Assembly: GCA_964417785.1 (NCBI GenBank)
Contig: CAYQJO010000234.1
Span: 1 to 6,672, forward strand
DNA from: DAOTUL01 sp034437435
Lineage (GTDB): Bacteria > Chloroflexota > Anaerolineae > Aggregatilineales > Phototrophicaceae
DNA length: 6,672 bases
Direction of reading: 5' to 3'
How positions within the stretch are numbered: position 1 is the first letter of the stretch; each line of letters begins with the position of its first letter. This document shows positions 1 through 6,059 of this stretch, piece by piece. The notes beneath the pieces were generated by a model that was given only the letters and a program-made list of their open reading frames with translations, ran no database searches and was not told the origin of the DNA. Position numbers and translations under genes: made by a program.

Positions 1-665
1 GTGACCTCCCATCCGTAATCGTTGTGCATATCGAAGATCAGGTTGACCGCCTGACCGCGATTGATGACACCGGAGAGCAGCACGCGGGTGAGGAAACTCT
101 TACCGGTACCGCTTTTACCAAACACACCGACTGAACGCTCCACCAGACGTTTGAGGTCCAGATTGATCTGAGTCTGTTCCAGTTCCAGAGGTACACCGAC
201 GTTGAAATGGGTGGCGTCTTCTCGTCCGAAGACGTCGTTGACGTCTTTGTCGGTGGCATTGAAGACCGTCGTGTAGTGGCCGGGGATGGTCTTGACCGGG
301 CGTGGCGTGTTGTCCTCGTCTATCGAGAGCATGGGTGCCACATACATGGTTCCATAGGCCATGGTGCCGCTGTAGACATCACGCAGATATGGATCGCTGA
401 TGTTGGGGGGATCGTTCTGGATGCCGGGGTTGGTGGTGTTGAGTTCGATGTCGGTGAGCATACAGAAGAACCGCTTGTGCTGGCCGTGAACGACCACATA
501 ACGCCCGACGGCCAGGTCTTCAATCGATTGGGTGCTTTCCAGCTTGACGATCAGCCCCCGGCTGAGCGACCCACCGACGACAATACCGAGCCGGTTGGGA
601 TCATCCAGCAGATGGCCGTTGCTGCGCGGGAACCACTCATCCAGATTTTCTTCTTCGTAAGTCAT
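1..665 (-). CDS. HerA-like ATPase (HAS-barrel + DUF87), 3' end cut by window edge
   Basis: The 221 visible residues run off the left edge, so the C-terminal half is missing. A HAS-barrel-like beta domain spans about residues 22-75. A Walker A motif GKSGTGKS follows at 183-190, and then FDMHNDYG at 211-218, the acidic/His strand that follows the P-loop helix in HerA/DUF87 proteins. HerA-family ATPases form hexameric DNA translocases. They usually work with a nuclease, classically NurA in end resection, and in phage defence with SIR2 or DUF4297-type effectors. Walker B and the arginine finger would lie beyond the window. The ATG at 665-663 is chosen because GAGGAA sits 8 bases upstream and the start overlaps the stop of the TOPRIM gene as ATGA. 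The gene is therefore probably translationally coupled as the third member of an ATPase-TOPRIM-HerA cassette. The family is fairly sure; the role is inferred. Confidence 0.85.
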   Translation of the reverse strand, partial: MTYEEENLDEWFPRSNGHLLDDPNRLGIVVGGSLSRGLIVKLESTQSIEDLAVGRYVVVHGQHKRFFCMLTDIELNTTNPGIQNDPPNISDPYLRDVYSGTMAYGTMYVAPMLSIDEDNTPRPVKTIPGHYTTVFNATDKDVNDVFGREDATHFNVGVPLELEQTQINLDLKRLVERSVGVFGKSGTGKSFLTRVLLSGVINRGQAVNLIFDMHNDYGWEV

Positions 666-1282
666 CGCTCATATTCCTCAATAAGCTTCTGCACGTCGGA
701 TTCCAGTAATTGAAAGGCGGACAGTCTGCGCAATGGCGCAAAATTACGAGTGTATTGGGCGACATTGATGGCAGCTTGCCGCACTTTGAAGTTTTTCAAC
801 CGGCGTCCCTTAAATCCACTGGCTGCACGGAGCAACTCATGCAACATGTTTTTTGGGTTCGCGATGTTTTCGACGGTATGTAGCGGCGGTAGGTTTAGCG
901 ATGTACGTCCGTTGGGGTTGCCTGCGGCTGTACGTATGGCCGCTTCATCGAACAGCAGCCATGCCTCCTGCATTCGGACTGGAACCACACAGATCGACTT
1001 CGGATGGTTGCCAATCTGGTTCACCGCCTGTTCGATTTCATCTACGCGCCGTTGGAATGGCTGATTCTCTGCGTCCCTGTGAATGAACAGAACATCGCAG
1101 GGATACAGATCAATGGTTCGGATAATACGGTCGTTCAGGTTGATCGGTGGCTTGGGTAGACTTCGTAGATCAGCCCATTGGGCTTCAATGACATCGGGCA
1201 AACCGTTTTCGACCAGCAACCAGGTGAGAATGGGCAACAATGCACGATCTGAACTACCATCCGAAACCAATGTGTAGCGCAT
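662..1282 (-). CDS. DUF4276-like TOPRIM-type protein, candidate nuclease partner of the upstream ATPase
   Basis: This 206-residue protein shows a TOPRIM-like pattern. Strand 1 is followed by VSDGSSDRALLPIL at 6-19, where families such as OLD have EGxxE. A second strand ends in LFIHRDAEN at 65-73, the place of the DxD motif. VPVRMQEAWLLFDE at 100-113 resembles the conserved strand and E-W-L-L-x-D stretch of DUF4276 proteins. TOPRIM domains paired with RecF/OLD-like ATPases usually cut nucleic acid. Here the acidic residues are D8, D12, D70, E72, E106 and D112, so the metal site is plausible but not canonical. Its ATG overlaps the ATPase stop by one base (TAATG), and its TGA overlaps the HerA-like start (ATGA). 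The start has no clear Shine-Dalgarno site, which fits translational coupling. Confidence is good for the family and moderate for nuclease activity. Confidence 0.78.
   Translation of the reverse strand: MRYTLVSDGSSDRALLPILTWLLVENGLPDVIEAQWADLRSLPKPPINLNDRIIRTIDLYPCDVLFIHRDAENQPFQRRVDEIEQAVNQIGNHPKSICVVPVRMQEAWLLFDEAAIRTAAGNPNGRTSLNLPPLHTVENIANPKNMLHELLRAASGFKGRRLKNFKVRQAAINVAQYTRNFAPLRRLSAFQLLESDVQKLIEEYER
674..679 (-). promoter_or_regulatory. Ribosome binding site of the HerA-like gene
   Basis: GAGGAA on the minus strand lies 8 bases before the ATG at 665, inside the end of the upstream TOPRIM gene. It settles the start of the HerA-like protein. The other ATG nearby (672-670) runs into a stop after 11 codons. 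Confidence 0.6.
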
Positions 1283-2691
1283 TACTCGACGATCTCGAAA
1301 TTCGGTAAATACGGTTGTAAGTCTTTGCGATCAATCACCCGACGCTGGCCGTCGGTGTCGTGATACATGATGGGATTCAGGTAGGCGAGCAGTTGTCCCT
1401 TTGCGGTAACTTTCGTTTTGTCCAGTCTGGCACGCCAAGTATCCGGTAAGTAGCTGAATTGAACACCGTTGAAGCGCTGATTGTCACGCATATACGGTTT
1501 GCGTTCCGCCACCAGCAGACTGTCATCCGGCACTTGCTGAACAACCGCCGGTGAATGTGTATTGACGATCACCTGCCGGAGTGGATTGTCTGAATCGATG
1601 GGTAATGTGGTGTCAGTTGCGATATCCTGTAGCAAAGAGAGCATCGCCGGTATGCGCTGTGGATGGATACCGTTTTCGGGTTCTTCCAGACAGATGACGC
1701 CTTCGGTGTTCGTGTCCAGGTCAAGAATCGCCAGCGCGAGAAAGCGCAGCGTCCCATCGGAGAGTGCGCGGGCCGTATGCGATGTTTCTTGTTGATCGAT
1801 AATGTTGAGTGTCCACAACTCTCTGCGATCATCCGAATCAATCCACACGCCATGAACATCGTCAATCAGTTCGGTCAGTTTGTTGGTGAGATGTTGATAG
1901 ACCGCTTCCGGTTCATCCGAGTGTGCGAGATGGTAGAGTGTGGACGCAAGATGTGATCCATCTGGCGCTAATTGGGTTGGTGCTGTGAATTCATCCGATT
2001 GGCGCAGTGCTGATGGCTCTAATTGAAGCAACCGCCAGGATTGCATCTCGCGCCGTGCCAGCAGTGCCGTCGGGTTTTCGGCGGCATTGGTTGCGGACAG
2101 TACGGTTCGGGGTAGATTGGCAGCCAGTCGAGGCTGGGGTTCGCCATCTTCCCGGTGAAGATTGATGACGATTTCAGCATCGGAGTTTTCCGTTGAAATA
2201 ACCAGTGTGTCTTGAGTGCCAATGATTGCAGACTCGCGCCACCGCGCCTCGGTGTCAAAAGCCAGATCATTGTTGATAGTGATCAACTCTTCACGAGTCA
2301 GTTGTATCGCCTCGCGAGGGGTGTCGCTCTGACGACGCGCCAGGGTGAGTCCATAGCGCAAAAACGTGAAACGGGTGGTGGCCTTTTGCCCAAGATCATC
2401 ATACCCTTTTTGGGGGATAATCATCTCAGCATCAAATGACATTTCATTGCCGAATGTATCACCGACATGAAAGAACAACCCTCGTAGGCCCGTGCTGCGT
2501 CGACCCTCATCGCGTACCGACAGGGCTGCATCGGTTAACGGGCGATCAGCCAGAGCGCTCAGAAAGCATATGGCATCAAACAGATTCGATTTGCCGACGC
2601 CGTTGGCCCCTGCCACACAGGTGAATGGCCCAAAATGTACATCGACATCGACTAAATTCTTGAATCCTTTAACCTGCAAGCGTGTCAACAT
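1282..2691 (-). CDS. RecF/OLD-like AAA_21 ATPase, motor/sensor gene of the cassette
   Basis: This is a 469-residue ABC-type ATPase of the RecF/OLD/AAA_21 group. The N-terminal strand MLTRLQVKGFKNL leads to Walker A GANGVGKS at 28-35. A signature motif LSDGTLRFLAL lies at 310-320, and Walker B with its catalytic glutamates (VICLEEPENGIHP) at 332-344. The H-loop NTHSPAV at 377-383 contains H379. No long coiled coil separates the two halves, so it is not Rad50 or SMC, and there is no TOPRIM domain after the H-loop; that function sits in the next gene. The start at 2691 is chosen because the conserved first strand begins there and AGGA lies 11 bases upstream. The frame stays open to 2895, but that extension is antisense to the kinase gene and has no family character. 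It is probably the ATP-driven sensor or clamp of a defence or repair complex (inferred). Confidence 0.88.
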   Translation of the reverse strand: MLTRLQVKGFKNLVDVDVHFGPFTCVAGANGVGKSNLFDAICFLSALADRPLTDAALSVRDEGRRSTGLRGLFFHVGDTFGNEMSFDAEMIIPQKGYDDLGQKATTRFTFLRYGLTLARRQSDTPREAIQLTREELITINNDLAFDTEARWRESAIIGTQDTLVISTENSDAEIVINLHREDGEPQPRLAANLPRTVLSATNAAENPTALLARREMQSWRLLQLEPSALRQSDEFTAPTQLAPDGSHLASTLYHLAHSDEPEAVYQHLTNKLTELIDDVHGVWIDSDDRRELWTLNIIDQQETSHTARALSDGTLRFLALAILDLDTNTEGVICLEEPENGIHPQRIPAMLSLLQDIATDTTLPIDSDNPLRQVIVNTHSPAVVQQVPDDSLLVAERKPYMRDNQRFNGVQFSYLPDTWRARLDKTKVTAKGQLLAYLNPIMYHDTDGQRRVIDRKDLQPYLPNFEIVE

Positions 2692-2699
2692 AAGCAGAA

Positions 2700-2745
2700 A
2701 TATCCTGTCCCTGATATTCAATTGTACCAGATCAACAGGAGATAT
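2700..2745. repeat. Imperfect inverted repeat flanking the cassette's promoter
   Basis: ATATCCTGT at 2700-2708 matches the reverse complement of ACAGGAGATAT at 2735-2745 with a 2-base bulge; the 26-base spacer holds the candidate -10. It could be an operator. In a transcript reading through from the kinase gene, the two arms could also pair and cover the AGGA ribosome site at 2703-2706. This is a pattern seen by eye and could be chance. Confidence 0.35.
2721..2729 (-). promoter_or_regulatory. Extended -10 promoter candidate for the ATPase-TOPRIM-HerA cassette
   Basis: The minus strand reads TGGTACAAT, an extended -10 (TGn) followed by TACAAT, 5 of 6 matches to TATAAT. No good -35 is found at 16-18 bases, which extended -10 promoters can tolerate. 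Transcription would start near 2714, leaving a leader of about 23 bases before the ATG at 2691. It would give the cassette expression independent of the upstream kinase gene. Confidence 0.45.
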
Positions 2746-2762
2746 ACAGAACAAATATTCTT

Positions 2763-3710
2763 CTATTCGGTGGCGCGATCCGCCATGAAGGCCCGTAATT
2801 CGGCCAGGGTGGGCATGGCGTTGGCGGTACCGTGCTGCTGGACCAGGATCGCGCCACCGGCGTTGCCGAGCCGTGCGGATTCTTCGTAGGTCCACCCATT
2901 CAGATGGCCGTAGATGAATCCCCCGGCAAAGGCGTCACCGGCCCCCAGAAAGTTGACCACATCGGAGACAAACGCGGGTATACGGTAAACCTCTCCGGTG
3001 ACAGTGTGAACTTCGGAGCCGTGTTCGGCGCGTTTGTAGACGACCGCCTCGCGCACACTGTCCAGCAGAACCGGCAGGGCGGCTTCGATGCTATCCTGAC
3101 CGGCGGCGGCGCACAGTTCATGTTCACCGCCGATGGCGACATCCACATGTGGCAGCAGCGCCCCTGCCAGCGTGGCGAAAAGGCGCGGGTCGGGCCACAT
3201 GGCGGGCCGGTAATCCACATCGAGATAGACTTTTGAGCCGTGCTTCTGTGCCTGGACCGCCGCGTATTGCAGGGCGCTGCGGCAGGGATCACGCAGAAGG
3301 CTCATGCCGGTGACGAGCAGGGCGCGGAATTGGTCAAAAGGTACACGCTCCATATCGTCAATCGTGATCTGAAGGTCGGCGGCGGTGCGGGTGTGGATGG
3401 CGACAAACTGCATCTCCGGCGGTTGCAGCGCGACCATGACATTGTTGGTATGATAGCCGGAGATACGGACGCTGTACTGCGTGTCGATGCCTTCGCGTTC
3501 CAGAAAGCTGAGGATAAAATCGGCGGTGTGGTCTTTGCCGACACCGGTCAGCATGGCGGTGCGTAATCCCAGACGTTGGGCGGCGACGCAGATGTTGGTC
3601 GGACAGCCGCCGACATATGCCCGGAAGCCGGTCTGGTCTTTGAAATCCGCGCCCATGTCATCACCGAAAAGGTCCATTGAACTGCGTCCGATACAGAGCA
3701 AATCCTTCAT
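2763..3710 (-). CDS. iolC: PfkB-family sugar kinase, IolC-like (5-dehydro-2-deoxygluconokinase)
   Basis: This 315-residue protein is a complete PfkB/ribokinase-fold kinase. The substrate-side signature GGCPTN lies at 34-39, and the second signature NFLGAGDAFAGGF at 253-265 holds the anion-hole GAGD and catalytic D259. IolC-like marks include DVDYRPAMW at 164-172, the GNAGGAILVQQHG stretch at 282-294 and NAMPTLAEL at 297-305, close to the DAMPT end of IolC. IolC phosphorylates 5-dehydro-2-deoxy-D-gluconate in cytosolic myo-inositol catabolism. No other iol gene is in the window, so it could be a different sugar kinase of the same subfamily. The ATG at 3710 overlaps the TGA of the upstream nuclease-like gene by 4 bases and lacks a strong Shine-Dalgarno site, suggesting coupling. 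The family is certain; the substrate is likely but unproven. Confidence 0.82.
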   Translation of the reverse strand: MKDLLCIGRSSMDLFGDDMGADFKDQTGFRAYVGGCPTNICVAAQRLGLRTAMLTGVGKDHTADFILSFLEREGIDTQYSVRISGYHTNNVMVALQPPEMQFVAIHTRTAADLQITIDDMERVPFDQFRALLVTGMSLLRDPCRSALQYAAVQAQKHGSKVYLDVDYRPAMWPDPRLFATLAGALLPHVDVAIGGEHELCAAAGQDSIEAALPVLLDSVREAVVYKRAEHGSEVHTVTGEVYRIPAFVSDVVNFLGAGDAFAGGFIYGHLNGWTYEESARLGNAGGAILVQQHGTANAMPTLAELRAFMADRATE

Positions 3711-4279
3711 AAAATCGGAAATCCAAGAATTTCATCAATGCGTTGTTTGAGTTGCGGGTAGGTGACCAGTCCGCCGGGACAGTTTTCCTCCATCCATTTC
3801 ACGCCGACGGTTTTGTTACGCGGCACTTTTTCGTTGAGCAGTTCGGTCGGAACTACGTAGAATATCCAGTTATTACTATCCAGCAGTGCGTTGCGGGCTG
3901 CGTCCTTGTCGGTGAATTCTTCAAATGTGAACAGGCAGAAGACGTAGCAGTCCGATGGACGGATCAACCGTCCCGATGAGTCTGATTTGCCCTCACCTTT
4001 GCGCAGCCCGATGTTGAAGTTGATCTTCGACTTTTTGCGCTGGGGTTCGCTTTGAACATAAGACGCGGCTTTTACTTCAACGTACCGGTCACGGTAATTG
4101 AAGCCAGTCGTCTCGGTACGTGCGTTGTGCAGGCGTCCGAGGGCGAAGCCTACCATAAATTCAGAAAAGGCATTTCGGGTAATATTGGTCAGCAAATCGG
4201 AGTAGGCCCATATCCAGAAGTCTTCGATGCAAAGACCGTTCAGGCCCACGATTTCCTGATGTGGATGGACTTTCCGCAT
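3707..4279 (-). CDS. Putative PD-(D/E)XK-type nuclease-like protein
   Basis: This is a 190-residue protein with no name I can assign. Its layout fits the restriction-endonuclease-like fold. A helix FSEFMVGFALG at 38-48 carries E40, and then YVEVKAASYVQS at 66-77 supplies the ExK motif (E68, K70). D64 or a nearby residue is the possible third acidic ligand, and Q76 lies after the second active strand. The W22-W24 stretch FWIWAYSDLLTN before the helix also resembles small hypothetical proteins of this type. The C-terminal half (about 100-190) has aromatic-rich strands and no recognised domain. The start is well supported by AAGGAG 5 bases before the ATG. It follows the methyltransferase gene by 9 bases and overlaps the kinase start by 4. 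A DNA-cleaving role is inferred from the motif only; some family members could be structural or inactive. Confidence 0.62.
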   Translation of the reverse strand: MRKVHPHQEIVGLNGLCIEDFWIWAYSDLLTNITRNAFSEFMVGFALGRLHNARTETTGFNYRDRYVEVKAASYVQSEPQRKKSKINFNIGLRKGEGKSDSSGRLIRPSDCYVFCLFTFEEFTDKDAARNALLDSNNWIFYVVPTELLNEKVPRNKTVGVKWMEENCPGGLVTYPQLKQRIDEILGFPIL

Positions 4280-4284
4280 AGTTT

Positions 4285-4290
4285 CTCCTT
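4285..4290 (-). promoter_or_regulatory. Strong ribosome binding site of the nuclease-like gene
   Basis: AAGGAG on the minus strand ends 5 bases before the ATG at 4279 and overlaps the TAA of the methyltransferase gene (4291-4289). It is the best Shine-Dalgarno site in the window. It fixes the start of the nuclease-like protein. Confidence 0.75.
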
Positions 4291-4999
4291 ACTTGTGAGC
4301 GCGGATACAGAGAAAACCGGGCTGGCGCATCAACAACGCATAATCTTTGGGACTGATCTCTCCGAATGTCGAAGTTGGCCGGGGTTCCAACACATGGTCC
4401 AACCGGAATCCGGCTGCGATTAACGGGTTGAGGGCAGCGCCCAGCGGACGGCGGTAGGATCGAACGACCGGCGGCGGTTCGCCGAACCCGTTCCATGTCA
4501 TTTCTGTCAGTTCGACGTCAAAGTAGCTGCCGGTGTTGGCGTAGACAAAGTAGTCGGTCGCTGGATGTCCGCACGAGAAAACCAGCGTGCCGTCCGGTTT
4601 GAGAACCCGGTAGAACTCGGCGAACGTCGGTCCCCAATCTGCGATGTAATCCAGCACCAACGGGCAGATAACCAGATCGAATTCCGATTCAGCGGCGAAT
4701 GTGAGTGGTTGGCTCAGATCGGCTTGATGAAAAGCAGCCTGGTTACCGGTCCGCTCACGGGCGATTTCCAGGAAGTCGGGTGTGACATCACAGGCAACGA
4801 CCGTCGCTCCGTGATCCAGCAGCCATGCAGTGTAGATACCCGGACCGCAGCCGGCGTCTAACACGCGCAGTCCATCGACATCGGGCAGGAGTGAGAGGGT
4901 CGCCGGACGCTCGTAGTGGGCGTTGTGTGGTTTGGACTCGGCGGCCTGGGCGTAGCGCCGCGCAAATTGTTCGTAGTTTTGTTGTCCAAGTGGTTTCAT
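4289..4999 (-). CDS. Class I SAM-dependent methyltransferase (small molecule type)
   Basis: This 236-residue protein has the Rossmann methyltransferase layout. Motif I is VLDAGCGPG at 46-54, which binds SAM. D71 at the end of strand 2 would hold the ribose hydroxyls. AD at 93-94 is near the adenine, and FDLVICPLVLDYI at 107-119 is the strand-4 motif. FYRVLKPDGTLVFSCGHP at 129-146 follows. The C-terminal part, with NPLIAAGFRLDHVLEPRP at 191-208 and RQPGFLCIRA at 225-234, matches the usual end of the Methyltransf_11-type group, so the protein is full length. The substrate cannot be read from sequence, and there is no DNA-methylase catalytic motif such as DPPY or PC. The start at 4999 is preferred because family members begin near the conserved GQQNYEQFA; an ATG at 5038 would add 13 residues with a poorly spaced GGGA. 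It leads the six-gene minus-strand run. Confidence 0.85.
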   Translation of the reverse strand: MKPLGQQNYEQFARRYAQAAESKPHNAHYERPATLSLLPDVDGLRVLDAGCGPGIYTAWLLDHGATVVACDVTPDFLEIARERTGNQAAFHQADLSQPLTFAAESEFDLVICPLVLDYIADWGPTFAEFYRVLKPDGTLVFSCGHPATDYFVYANTGSYFDVELTEMTWNGFGEPPPVVRSYRRPLGAALNPLIAAGFRLDHVLEPRPTSTFGEISPKDYALLMRQPGFLCIRAHK

Positions 5000-5102
5000 A
5001 ATGATCCAAGTATAGCGTCGGATGTCCTGGACGGCCATTTCCCAATTATTCTATGGCTCAATTCGTGCTATGCTCGATACAGGTTGAAAAAAGGTTAACA
5101 TT
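5000..5102. promoter_or_regulatory. Divergent intergenic promoter region
   Basis: This roughly 100-base gap between divergent genes must serve both directions. Toward the TPR gene, TGCTATGCT at 5066-5074 is an extended -10 candidate giving a leader of about 22 bases. Toward the methyltransferase gene, TAGAAT at 5053-5048 (minus strand) matches -10 in 5 of 6 positions. Neither has a convincing -35. The two -10 sites lie within 27 bases, so polymerase binding in one direction could hinder the other. Confidence 0.4.
5091..5094 (+). promoter_or_regulatory. Ribosome binding site of the TPR gene
   Basis: AAGG, within an A-rich stretch, lies 8 bases before GTG 5103 and 11 before ATG 5106. The spacing slightly favours the GTG, but the two adjacent in-frame starts differ by only one residue. 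Confidence 0.5.
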
Positions 5103-6059
5103 GTGATGGGTTTGAATACGCATAATGAGCCAACTCCGGAGTTCAACGAACGCTGTCTGGTGTTGGTTCAACGATGGGAAAATGGTGATCTCCCGTTTGA
5201 AGACGTTGTGAACACACTCAACGCTTACCGTCAGGAGGCGATAGCCGCCGGCCAAATCGTCAACGAAGCCCGGGCCGAGCAAATGCTCGGTTATGTGCAG
5301 CACTATCGAGGTAATCTAACTATCAGCATTCAGCACTGGGAACGTGCTCGCCACCATTATCAGCAGGTAGGCAACCGTAACCGGGTGGCGACGATTGATC
5401 TGAACCTGGGTGAGAGCTACCGTTACAAAGGCGATTTTAATCGTAGCATTCGGCTTTACCGGGCGGCATATGAGACCGCCGAGCTATTTGGTGATGTGCG
5501 CCTGCAAACGATAGCTGTTCTTAACGAAGGACTGGTGCTGGTGGCGTTGCAACAGAACGCCGATGCACATGAGGCATTCAAGCGAGGATTGGCACTGGCC
5601 GCGCAGTGTGATGCGAACGATCCGACGCTGCCAGGTGTGTTGTGCGAGTTGCATCATGGTATGGCTGTGGTGGCCCTGGCCGATGACGATATTGAGACGG
5701 CCTGGGAACAGGCCTTGATGGCTTACGATATTGCGCAGGAAGAGGGACAGCCGCTACAACTGGGATTCGCTAATCGTACAATGGGCGAAGTGTTGACCGT
5801 CATGCAGCAGGTCTCTGCGCCTGATCTACCCTCTGATCCGGATGTCTATTTCCGGGCAGCGTTGGCTGCCTTCCAGGAGATCAACGCCGAAACCGAGACG
5901 GCCCGCACGCTGTACGCGCAGGCGCTCAGTCTGGCAAAGCGTGGACGGCGGATTGTCGCGGCCAGGATGTTGCAACAGGTGATGATCGAATTCTCGCATC
6001 TGGGAATGGTAGACGACGCTGCCCGTGCAGCCGAGGCGCAGCTACAGGTTGTCAGCTAA
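5103..6059 (+). CDS. Tetratricopeptide-repeat (TPR) protein
   Basis: This 318-residue protein is built almost entirely of helical TPR units. They lie at about 57-90, 97-130, 137-170, 180-213, 222-260 and 265-298, with the typical pattern of a small residue, aromatic and A-x-x-x-Y/A (for example LNLGESYRYKGDFNRSIRLY at 100-119). The N-terminal 55 residues are a helical cap. There is no signal peptide, membrane segment, DNA-binding domain or enzyme domain, so it is a cytosolic protein-binding scaffold whose partner is unknown. Such stand-alone TPR proteins are common in Chloroflexota and related bacteria, where many are the sensor arms of larger regulators. It starts at GTG 5103 (or ATG 5106) after AAGG. 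Its TAA overlaps the stop of the convergent acetyltransferase gene. It is transcribed away from the minus-strand run and shows no evident link to it. Confidence 0.85.
   Translation: MMGLNTHNEPTPEFNERCLVLVQRWENGDLPFEDVVNTLNAYRQEAIAAGQIVNEARAEQMLGYVQHYRGNLTISIQHWERARHHYQQVGNRNRVATIDLNLGESYRYKGDFNRSIRLYRAAYETAELFGDVRLQTIAVLNEGLVLVALQQNADAHEAFKRGLALAAQCDANDPTLPGVLCELHHGMAVVALADDDIETAWEQALMAYDIAQEEGQPLQLGFANRTMGEVLTVMQQVSAPDLPSDPDVYFRAALAAFQEINAETETARTLYAQALSLAKRGRRIVAARMLQQVMIEFSHLGMVDDAARAAEAQLQVVS

Noticed and set aside
207..713. 168-codon open frame on the plus strand
   Set aside because: It lies antisense to the HerA-like gene and the TOPRIM gene end. The opposite strand shows clear conserved domains, and this frame shows none.
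2770..2784. Perfect 5-base hairpin TGGCG-CGATC-CGCCA as a terminator of the kinase gene
   Set aside because: It lies within the last codons of the kinase gene and has no U-tract after it on the minus strand.
2692..2895. N-terminal extension of 68 residues on the ATPase frame
   Set aside because: It is rich in Arg and lies mostly antisense to the end of the kinase gene. The conserved first strand of the ATPase begins at the ATG at 2691, which has an AGGA upstream.
2832..3236. 134-codon open frame on the plus strand
   Set aside because: It is antisense to the PfkB kinase, whose catalytic GAGD region it overlaps; its composition is a mirror of that gene.
3707..4999. Restriction-modification pair formed by the methyltransferase and nuclease-like genes
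   Set aside because: The methyltransferase has motif I but no DPPY-type or PC catalytic motif and resembles small-molecule enzymes; its C-terminus is not a target recognition domain.
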